A stretch of DNA of 64,000 nt, from positions 1,516,001-1,580,000 of the forward strand of contig NZ_CP032405.1 in the NCBI RefSeq assembly GCF_016806065.1, given 5' to 3'. This document shows, piece after piece, positions 57,513-64,000 of the stretch; the stretch's first letter is position 1, and every line of letters begins with the position of its first letter. Under the pieces are notes generated by a model. The model did not search any database. It was not told where the DNA came from and saw nothing but the letters and a program-made list of their open reading frames with translations. This stretch comes from Rhizobium rosettiformans. GTDB lineage: Bacteria; Pseudomonadota; Alphaproteobacteria; Rhizobiales; Rhizobiaceae. A program made the position numbers and the translations under genes.

Positions 57513-57668
57513 ATGAACGAAGGACCTGATCAGTATTTCGAGCAGCAGGACATGGCGATCAAGCTGATGCTTCTCGAGAACAAATCCGACGAACTCACGG
57601 ACATCCTGGTTGAAGCGCTGCAGGATGCGCTGAAGCTCCTCGAAGAAGAGCTGGCGACTGTCCACTGA
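57513..57668 (+). CDS. 51-residue helical protein, unknown function
   Basis: This short ORF begins MNEGPDQYFEQQDMAIKLML and ends EEELATVH; it is acidic and predicted all-helical with leucine spacing (LLENKSDELTDILVEALQDALKLLEEEL). Three consecutive in-frame ATGs lie at 57507-57515; the last has GGGG eight bases upstream. Third codon positions are mostly G or C, as in real genes here. It is convergent with tadC, only 18 bases away. It could be a regulator or chaperone-like peptide; nothing is known. Confidence 0.6.
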   Translation: MNEGPDQYFEQQDMAIKLMLLENKSDELTDILVEALQDALKLLEEELATVH

Positions 57669-57686
57669 CTGCGACCAGCCTGTCGG

Positions 57687-58673
57687 TCAGAACCTGTCGG
57701 AGACCTGGATCCCTGCGGGCCCCAGAATGACGGCGATCAGCACCGGCAGAAAGAACAGGATCATTGGAACGGTGAGCTTCGGCGGAAGGGCTGCTGCCTT
57801 CTTCTCCGCCTCGTTCATGCGTTCATCGCGGCCCTCTTGTGCAAGCACGCGCAGAGCTTGCGCGACGGGCGTGCCGTATCGGTCTGCCTGGATGAGGGCC
57901 TGAACGACGTTTTTGACGCCGTCGAGCTGCGTTCGCGTGCCCAGGTTTTCGAGCGCCTGGCGGCGGTCGGGAAGAAATGAAAGTTCGGCCGTGGTCAGCA
58001 CCATTTCCTCGGCGAGTTCGGGTGACTGCTCGCCGATCTCGTCCGAGACGCGCCGCATTGCCGCTTCCAGCGAGATGCCCGATTCCACGCAGATCAGCAT
58101 CAGGTCCAGCGCATCCGGCCAGGCGCGCTTGATCGATTTCTGGCGTTTCGTGATGCGGTTCGACACATAGATGTTCGGCAGGTAGAAGCCGAGATAACCG
58201 CCGAGAATAGTGACGAAGAGCCGGATCGGCAGTGCCTTTTCGGCGAGATTGCCGAGCACGAAGATCCAGAAGGCCGTGAGGGCCAGTGTTGCGAACGGCA
58301 ACAGGAAGCGCGCCAGAAGAAACATGTTCAGCGCGTTTTGCGACCGAAGACCCGCCGCCTTCAGTTTGTCCACGGTGGTGTCGTCCACCAGCGCCTTGCG
58401 CAGGTTGAAGCGTTCGACGATGTTGCGGACTGACTTGTTGTTGGTCGTGCGCAGCGATGCCCGTCCCTGGGCGGCGTCAGCATTCAGCTTGGCGCGCTCA
58501 CGCGCACGGATGAGGTCACGTTCGGTCGACACGGCGCGCATGCGTTTGTTGAGATCGCCGCGCTCCATGTAAGGCATCGCGATGGTGTAGAACGTCCCGA
58601 ACACCGCAAGCGCCACGAGGACGGCAATGATCAGTGCCGGATCGGTCACTTGTGCAGCCCAGTCTTCGGTCAT
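57687..58673 (-). CDS. tadC: Tad pilus inner-membrane platform protein TadC
   Basis: A 328-residue GspF/TadC membrane protein with hydrophobic segments near 13-33, about 120-160 and 290-318. The T2SSF domain includes DALDLMLICVESGISLEAAMRRVSDEIG and LGTRTQLDGVKNVVQALIQADRYGTPVAQALRVLA. With TadB it forms the platform through which the CpaF ATPase drives pilin assembly. It follows tadB by 12 bases and is the last tad gene on this side; no tadD follows. Confidence 0.92.
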   Translation of the reverse strand: MTEDWAAQVTDPALIIAVLVALAVFGTFYTIAMPYMERGDLNKRMRAVSTERDLIRARERAKLNADAAQGRASLRTTNNKSVRNIVERFNLRKALVDDTTVDKLKAAGLRSQNALNMFLLARFLLPFATLALTAFWIFVLGNLAEKALPIRLFVTILGGYLGFYLPNIYVSNRITKRQKSIKRAWPDALDLMLICVESGISLEAAMRRVSDEIGEQSPELAEEMVLTTAELSFLPDRRQALENLGTRTQLDGVKNVVQALIQADRYGTPVAQALRVLAQEGRDERMNEAEKKAAALPPKLTVPMILFFLPVLIAVILGPAGIQVSDRF

Positions 58674-58685
58674 CCTACCAGCCCC

Positions 58686-59702
58686 TCAGATCTCGAAGTT
58701 GATCATGTTGCGCATGACCAGCAGACCGATGCTCATCCAAACCGCGGATATCCCGAGGATCAGGTGGCCGCGCGAATCGGTGAAGAGGATCGTGATGTAG
58801 CCGGGCGACGTGATGTAGACGAGAAACGCCACGATGAAGGGCAGGGCGCCGATGATCGCGGCCGAGGCCTTCGCCTCCATCGAAAGCGCGTTGACCTTGG
58901 CTTTCATCTTCTTGCGGTCTCGCAGCACGCGCGAGAGATTGGCGAGCGCTTCGGAGAGGTTACCCCCGGCCTGGCCCTGGATCGCGATGACGATGGCAAA
59001 GAAGCTGACTTCGTTGAGAGGCATGGTCTGGTGCATACGGGCGACCGAATCGGCGACGCTCAAGCCCAGCTGCTGCGATTCGACGATGCGCCGGAACTCG
59101 GTCTTGACCGGTTCCTGGCCATCGGCAGCGATCATCCGGATCGCGTCGTTGAGCGGCAGACCCGAGCGGATCGAGCGCACCATCACGTCGAGGGAGTTTG
59201 GAAATTCTTCCAGAAACTTCTTCTGGCGGCGGCTGACGAGGAAGCCGACGATCCAGCGCGGCAGACCGAGACCGGCGACGAAGGCGGAGCCGACGATCAC
59301 CAGGGTCGGCATCCCCGCGAGAAAAGTCATTGCCAGAACGACGATGCCCAGAATGCCGCTCAGAAGATAGAACTGGGACAGTGAAACCGAAAGGCCGGAT
59401 TGCACCAGCTTGGCCTTGATGCTTGCGGCATTGGCCTTCTTGGTCTTTTCCTGTTGCTGTTTCTTCTCGAGTTCTTTCAGCGAATCCTGAACCGATTTGC
59501 GGCGCTTCGAGATCTCCTGCACGCGATCGCGTGCCGCCTTCATCTGCGCCGTGTCCGTCTCCGCCGATCGCACCCTGTTGATGCGGCTCGCGGTTTTCTT
59601 GTCGGTTTCGATCCGGGAATAGAGCACGCCATAGGCGATCGCGCCTGTCGAGACGGCAGCGAGGAGGACGATGGCGAGAATGGTGGGATCGATTCCGAAC
59701 AT
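58686..59702 (-). CDS. tadB: Tad pilus inner-membrane platform protein TadB
   Basis: A 338-residue GspF-type protein. It has an N-terminal helix, a charged coiled region (ISKRRKSVQDSLKELEKKQQQEKTKKA), two central helices and the T2SSF domain with FPNSLDVMVRSIRSGLPLNDAIRMIA and GQAGGNLSEALANLSRVLRDRKKM. C-terminal helices end the protein. It works with TadC and CpaF in Flp pilus export. It lies five bases after cpaF on the same strand. Confidence 0.93.
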   Translation of the reverse strand: MFGIDPTILAIVLLAAVSTGAIAYGVLYSRIETDKKTASRINRVRSAETDTAQMKAARDRVQEISKRRKSVQDSLKELEKKQQQEKTKKANAASIKAKLVQSGLSVSLSQFYLLSGILGIVVLAMTFLAGMPTLVIVGSAFVAGLGLPRWIVGFLVSRRQKKFLEEFPNSLDVMVRSIRSGLPLNDAIRMIAADGQEPVKTEFRRIVESQQLGLSVADSVARMHQTMPLNEVSFFAIVIAIQGQAGGNLSEALANLSRVLRDRKKMKAKVNALSMEAKASAAIIGALPFIVAFLVYITSPGYITILFTDSRGHLILGISAVWMSIGLLVMRNMINFEI

Positions 59703-59707
59703 GGTGA

Positions 59708-61192
59708 TCAGATCCCCTTGGACTTCTGTTCCATGGCGTCGAGTGCAGCCGCCAGGCGACGATCTTCGTTGTAATAGCGGGCGCGATCCCAGAAATGCGG
59801 CTTGCCGATACCCGTCGACATGTGCCGACCGATGATCTTGCCATTGGCGTCTTCGCCGTCGATTTCGTAGCGCATCAGGTCCTGGGTAATGATCACATCG
59901 CCTTCCATCCCGATCACTTCGGTGATGTGGGTGATGCGGCGCGAACCGTCGCGCAGGCGCGCCGCCTGGATGATGACGTCGATCGACCCGGAGATGATTT
60001 CACGCACGGTTTTGGCCGGCAGCGAGAAGCCGCCCATGGCGATCATCGATTCCATACGGCTCAGGCATTCGCGCGGCGTGTTGGCGTGGATCGTGCCCAT
60101 CGAGCCGTCGTGACCCGTGTTCATCGCCTGCAAGAGGTCGAAGACTTCGGGTCCGCGCACTTCACCGACGATGATCCGCTCGGGACGCATACGCAGGCAG
60201 TTCTTGACGAGGTCACGCATGGTGATCTCGCCTTCGCCTTCGATGTTCGGCGGGCGTGTTTCCAGACGTACCACATGTGGCTGCTGCAGCTGCAGTTCGG
60301 CCGTGTCTTCGCAGGTGATGATGCGCTCGTCCTGGTCGATGAAGCCGGTGAGGCAGTTGAGAAGCGTCGTCTTACCCGAGCCGGTACCGCCTGAGATGAC
60401 CACGTTGCAGCGAACGCGTCCGATGATCTGCAGGACTTCCGCGCCTTCGGGCGTAATCGCGCCGAACTTGACCAACTGGGCGAGGTTGAGCTTGTCCTTC
60501 TTGAACTTACGAATGGTGAGCGCCGGACCGTCGATCGCCAGCGGCGGTGCGATGACGTTGACACGCGAACCGTCGGGCAGACGCGCGTCGCAGATCGGGC
60601 TCGATTCGTCGACACGGCGACCGACCTGGCTGACGATGCGCTGGCAGATCGACAGGAGCTGCGAATTGTCGCGGAAGCGGATTTCCGATTCGATCGTCTT
60701 GCCGCCGACTTCGATGAAGGTCTGCCCGGCACCGTTGACCATGATGTCGGCGATGTCGTCTCGGGCGAGCAGCGGTTCAAGCGGGCCATAACCCAGAACG
60801 TCGTTGCAGATGTCCTCGAGCAGCTCTTCCTGCTCGGAGATCGACATCGCAAAGTTCTTGATCGTGATGATATCGTTGACGATATCGCGGATTTCTTCGC
60901 GCGCGCTTTCGCCGTCGAGCTTTGCAAGCTGCGACAGGTCGATCGTGTCGATGAGCGCGGAGAACACCTGGCTCTTGGTGTCGTAATAGTCTTCGGTCCG
61001 CGGCGGCTTCTTACGACCGGGTGTCTGCATCGAAGGCGGTGTCACCTGCTGACGCGTGCTGACTTCCGGGCTACCGGGTTCGATGAGCGTGCTGGAGCGT
61101 GCCGCGGGCGCAGCAGCAGACGGCTGTGCCGGGATCGTGCCGACGCCCGCCCCGCCCTTGCCGAAACCGTCGTTTCCGCGTTTGCCAAACAT
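59708..61192 (-). CDS. cpaF: Tad pilus assembly ATPase CpaF/TadA
   Basis: A 494-residue secretion ATPase. After a variable Pro/Ala N-terminus it has the TadA-specific domain (LLEDICNDVLGYGPLEPLLARDDIADIMVNG), Walker A GGTGSGKTTLLN, an Asp box ERIITCEDTAELQL, Walker B-like RIIVGEVRGPE and the His box region GHDGSMGTIHANTP. It powers Flp pilus assembly, acting as a hexamer at the inner membrane. Confidence 0.95.
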   Translation of the reverse strand: MFGKRGNDGFGKGGAGVGTIPAQPSAAAPAARSSTLIEPGSPEVSTRQQVTPPSMQTPGRKKPPRTEDYYDTKSQVFSALIDTIDLSQLAKLDGESAREEIRDIVNDIITIKNFAMSISEQEELLEDICNDVLGYGPLEPLLARDDIADIMVNGAGQTFIEVGGKTIESEIRFRDNSQLLSICQRIVSQVGRRVDESSPICDARLPDGSRVNVIAPPLAIDGPALTIRKFKKDKLNLAQLVKFGAITPEGAEVLQIIGRVRCNVVISGGTGSGKTTLLNCLTGFIDQDERIITCEDTAELQLQQPHVVRLETRPPNIEGEGEITMRDLVKNCLRMRPERIIVGEVRGPEVFDLLQAMNTGHDGSMGTIHANTPRECLSRMESMIAMGGFSLPAKTVREIISGSIDVIIQAARLRDGSRRITHITEVIGMEGDVIITQDLMRYEIDGEDANGKIIGRHMSTGIGKPHFWDRARYYNEDRRLAAALDAMEQKSKGI

Positions 61193-61218
61193 GAGCTCTA
61201 CCTGTTCCTGTTAGCGGT

Positions 61219-62508
61219 CTACTTCTTGCGCAGCTTTTCGATGAACGAGCCGAGACCCGCCTTCTTGGGTTTCTTGATCGTGGCACGGCCCGTCACGAGA
61301 TGTGCGAGCTGTGAGAACGTTTCCGCCGTCGGCGACTTCCCATCCATCTCGCTGATCATCCGGCCGCTATTGGCAGCGGTGCCGAAAAGCTGGGCGTCGA
61401 ACGGGATGATTGCGACCGGATCGAGCTCGAGCGGTTCGAAGAAGTCGGATGGCGCGATCTCCGGCCGCTTCGGCATGCCCACCTGATTGAGGATCAGATG
61501 CGGCGGCTTGTCCTGCGGTCTCAGCTTCTTCAAGGCGTCGATCATGTTCTTCATGTTGCGCAGATTGGCGAGATCAGGCGCGCAGGTGATGACGATCTCG
61601 TCGACGTCGGAGAGCACCGCGCGGGTCCAGTCGGCCCAGGTATGCGGCAGGTCGAGCACCGTCACCGGAGCACTCCGCTGCAAAACATCGAGGATCGGCT
61701 GGAAGGCGCCGCGCTCGTAGTCATAACCGCGGTCGAGCATCGACGGGGCTGCGAGCAGCGAGAGGTTCTGCCCGCATTTCGTCAGCAGTCGGTCGAGAAA
61801 GACCTCGTCGAGACGCTCTGGCGAGAATACGGCTTCTGCCATGCCCTGGGCCGGATCCTGGTCGAAGTCGATATTCGCAGTACCGAACGGCAGATCGAGG
61901 TCGGCAAGCACCGTTTCGGTCGAAAACAGCGAGGAAATGCCGAAAGCGCAGTTGTGCGCGATGGTCGAGGAACCCACGCCGCCCTTGGCGCCGATGAAGG
62001 CGATGCTGCGGCCGAGCGGTTCTGCCTCCGGATCGACGAAGATGGAGGCGATGGAGCTCATCATGTCGGCCATGGTGAAGGGCGCCACGATGTATTCGGA
62101 AATGCCGTTGCGGATCAGTTCGCGGTAGAGCGCGATATCGTTGTGCCGGCCGACGAGGATCACCCGCGAGCTCGGATCGCAGACTTCGGCCAGCGGTGCA
62201 AGCTCCGTCATCAGGTCGCGTGGCCCGGCGTCGGTTTCCAGAATGATGAGGTTCGGCGTGGGCGTCGAGGAGAACATGTTCGCCGCAGCGGCGATATTGC
62301 CATGCGTGATGCGCATGCTGACGCGGGCCATGCGTCGGTCGCCGGCGCATTGCTCCATCGTCCGATGCACGCCTTCGCTGATGCAGAAGGCATGAATCGA
62401 GATGCGCGGCAGCGGGCGCAGGCTTTCGACGTCGCCTGCGATCACGCTCTCGGAAGCGCTCCGATATCCCTCGTTGGATTCGCCGATGTCATAGTCGATC
62501 GCGTTCAT
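61219..62508 (-). CDS. cpaE: Tad pilus localisation protein CpaE/TadZ
   Basis: A 429-residue ParA/MinD-like ATPase. The N-terminal receiver-like domain (about 70-160) precedes the deviant Walker A loop FIGAKGGVGSSTIAHN. Later segments VLADLDLPFGTANIDFDQDP and VTVLDLPHTWADWTRAVL match CpaE. It positions the Tad apparatus at the pole. The C-terminus is basic (KKPKKAGLGSFIEKLRKK). It follows cpaD by 33 bases. Confidence 0.93.
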   Translation of the reverse strand: MNAIDYDIGESNEGYRSASESVIAGDVESLRPLPRISIHAFCISEGVHRTMEQCAGDRRMARVSMRITHGNIAAAANMFSSTPTPNLIILETDAGPRDLMTELAPLAEVCDPSSRVILVGRHNDIALYRELIRNGISEYIVAPFTMADMMSSIASIFVDPEAEPLGRSIAFIGAKGGVGSSTIAHNCAFGISSLFSTETVLADLDLPFGTANIDFDQDPAQGMAEAVFSPERLDEVFLDRLLTKCGQNLSLLAAPSMLDRGYDYERGAFQPILDVLQRSAPVTVLDLPHTWADWTRAVLSDVDEIVITCAPDLANLRNMKNMIDALKKLRPQDKPPHLILNQVGMPKRPEIAPSDFFEPLELDPVAIIPFDAQLFGTAANSGRMISEMDGKSPTAETFSQLAHLVTGRATIKKPKKAGLGSFIEKLRKK

Positions 62509-62541
62509 GCTCTCATCCTGTCCTCTTGGACCGCAGTCGCA

Positions 62542-63261
62542 TCAGTTCGTGGAGGTGTCGGCGCCCCGGCGATAAAGGCCGATGACGGTCGAGCGCCTGG
62601 TGGCGTCGATCGGAGCCATGTCGCGGGGGGTGACGAGATCCATCGGATTGGCGATCTGTGCGGCGAGGTTGCTCTGCGTCGCGCAGCCGAAATTGTGATA
62701 GTTCTTGTTGCTGAAGGTATTGCTCTGCAGGTCTTCCGGCCATTCGCCGCAGGGATTGGTCATTGCGGTAATCGCCACATAGCTGAGGCGCACCGGAGCC
62801 GCATTGCTGTTGGCCTCTGCCTGGTAAGACGTTTCGATGATCCTGTTGGCCGCAACGCCCCGCGTGGTCAGAACATGGCGGATCTGCTTGCGCATGGCCG
62901 ACGCGGCGCCGGAATTCGGCGAGCCGTGCGGCACCATGATCTGGATCGTGCCCGTGGAAGCCGACAGATAGTCTGCGGCAAATCCGGCGATCGAATCCTG
63001 CACGCCGACCGTCAGCGACCGGTCGCCGGAGGCGATCGGAACGTCGAGCGTGTGTTCCACCTCGCTCAGCATGATCGGATGTCGCGTACGGTAGTCGTCG
63101 GGGATGGCGGACGTCGTCATCCGGTCCTTCGTGCTGCCGCAACCGGAAAGCGCGACGGCTGTTCCGAGAACGAGGCCGGCGAGGAGGATACGCTGGAATG
63201 AATGACCCACTGATGCCATGGCTGGCCGACTTTCCCTGACTTGACGCGCCGAATGTTGCAT
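62542..63261 (-). CDS. cpaD: Tad pilus lipoprotein CpaD
   Basis: A 239-residue outer-membrane-associated lipoprotein. The lipobox is LSGC after a hydrophobic stretch (RILLAGLVLGTAVA). Conserved CpaD segments are YRTRHPIMLSEVEHTLDVPI, PHGSPNSGAAS and NPCGEWPEDLQSNTFSNKNYHNFGCATQSNLAAQIANPMDLVTPRDM. The ATG at 63261 has GAGG six bases upstream; an ATG at 63219 would give a shorter signal peptide, and a GTG at 63282 overlaps cpaC. Confidence 0.92.
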   Translation of the reverse strand: MQHSARQVRESRPAMASVGHSFQRILLAGLVLGTAVALSGCGSTKDRMTTSAIPDDYRTRHPIMLSEVEHTLDVPIASGDRSLTVGVQDSIAGFAADYLSASTGTIQIMVPHGSPNSGAASAMRKQIRHVLTTRGVAANRIIETSYQAEANSNAAPVRLSYVAITAMTNPCGEWPEDLQSNTFSNKNYHNFGCATQSNLAAQIANPMDLVTPRDMAPIDATRRSTVIGLYRRGADTSTN

Positions 63262-63278
63262 TTCGATCCTCACGCCGT

Positions 63279-64000
63279 TCACTTGTAGATGAAGCCGACA
63301 GCGCCATGGTACTGGCCGGTCGGTTGGTTGTTCTCGCGGCGGCCATAGACCTTGTTTACCTTGTTCAGGAAGAAGGTCGCGCCGTCGTTTTCCGGGTTGA
63401 AGTTGTCGTCCGGTCGCGACAGGGCGCCGCGTGCAACGGGCCGCACCAGATAGGGCGTCGCGATGATCACGAGTTCTGTCTCGTTGCGCTGGAAGTCCTT
63501 GCTGCGGAAGAGCGTGCCGAGAACCGGCACTTTGGAAAGCCCCGGCAGCCCGGACATCGCCTGGCGAATATTGTCCTGAACGAGACCGGCAATCACGATC
63601 GAGCCACCGGACGGCAGTTCGACGGTCGTCGACGCTTCGCGCTTGCGGATCGACAGGAAGGTCGAGCCCGGGACCTGATTGAGAACGTTACCCGTCACCT
63701 GAGAGGACTCCCAGGTCGGCTCGGAGACATTCGTCTCGATCTGCAGGCTGATACGACCCGGCGCCAGAACGACCGGACGGAAGTTCAGCTCGATGCCATA
63801 GTCGATGCTCTGCGTTGTGCGCTGGATGGAAGTGCCTTCTTCATCGCTCGACACTTCCTGCGGTCCCGCAAGCCGGAATTCGCCGCCGACGTAGAACTTC
63901 GCGGGCTCGCCCGAGATTGCGGTGAGGCTTGGCTCGGCCAGCGTGCGCATGACACCGGCCTGCTCCATGGCATTGATGTAGGTATTGAGCCCGAGGCCGC
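63279..64000 (-). CDS. cpaC: Tad pilus secretin CpaC (partial, 3' part)
   Basis: The C-terminal 239 residues of a secretin, open at the window edge (reading GLGLNTYINAMEQAG upstream of the first in-window ATG). The secretin domain is clear: MRTLAEPSLTAISGEPAKFYVGGEF, VPGSTFLSIRKREASTTVELPSGGSIVIAGLVQDN and LSKVPVLGTLFRSKDFQRNETELVIIATPYLVRPV. It forms the outer-membrane pore for the Flp pilus. cpaD follows within a few bases. Confidence 0.94.
   Translation of the reverse strand, partial: GLGLNTYINAMEQAGVMRTLAEPSLTAISGEPAKFYVGGEFRLAGPQEVSSDEEGTSIQRTTQSIDYGIELNFRPVVLAPGRISLQIETNVSEPTWESSQVTGNVLNQVPGSTFLSIRKREASTTVELPSGGSIVIAGLVQDNIRQAMSGLPGLSKVPVLGTLFRSKDFQRNETELVIIATPYLVRPVARGALSRPDDNFNPENDGATFFLNKVNKVYGRRENNQPTGQYHGAVGFIYK

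Overview
The window is chromosomal DNA of an alphaproteobacterium, almost certainly a member of the Rhizobiaceae (Rhizobium/Agrobacterium/Ciceribacter-like). The base composition is GC-rich, and housekeeping promoters match the alphaproteobacterial CTTG-N17-CTATAT pattern. Gene order is typical of the near-origin part of rhizobial chromosomes: rimP-nusA-ylxR-infB-rbfA-truB-rpsO, ffs-dnaX-ybaB, dnaK-dnaJ, and polA next to a marR gene with a structured RNA between them. No phage, transposon, CRISPR array, rRNA or tRNA gene was seen. Function assignments rest on reading motifs and remembered family features; no database search was run.

Layout. 1-7.9 kb (minus): a transcription/translation operon from rimP to rpsO, with a clear promoter, a possible attenuator in its leader, and an extra small membrane-protein gene squeezed between infB and rbfA. 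8-19.7 kb: MFS exporter, lytic transglycosylase, recR, MOSC protein, hydrolase, ybaB-dnaX, SRP RNA (ffs), HIT protein-nudC, pheA-kdsB and a membrane-anchored cytochrome c. 19.7-27.9 kb: AEC transporter, a small RNA, PfkB kinase, SH3 protein, D-2-hydroxyacid dehydrogenase, a recF-moeB-GNAT operon, slyX, and a TetR gene divergent from a tiny membrane protein with well-resolved overlapping promoters and operators. 27.9-34.6 kb: dnaK-(secreted protein)-dnaJ behind a textbook RpoH promoter, PBP1A and a YbaK deacylase. 34.6-47.2 kb: a second copy of the small RNA, M20 peptidase, marR, an alpha-r7-like RNA, polA, an enol-lactonase-like hydrolase, gpmA, dapB, an MsbA-type exporter, glk, mgsA and mepA. 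47.4-54.1 kb: a yejABEF-type peptide ABC transporter operon interrupted by a VapBC-like PIN toxin-antitoxin pair whose frames are coupled to yejF. 54-57.7 kb: a second hydroxyacid dehydrogenase, a small membrane protein behind a consensus general-stress (EcfG/RpoE2) promoter, pncB, a CoxG-like protein and a 51-residue ORF. 57.7-64 kb (minus): Tad/Flp pilus genes tadC, tadB, cpaF, cpaE, cpaD and part of the secretin gene cpaC.

Most of the window is conserved housekeeping DNA. What merits a second look is small: insertions into otherwise invariant operons (infB/rbfA, dnaK/dnaJ, yejE/yejF), two copies of one small-RNA family, a three-hairpin RNA with C/G-run loops, and several promoters that can be assigned to a sigma factor by eye.
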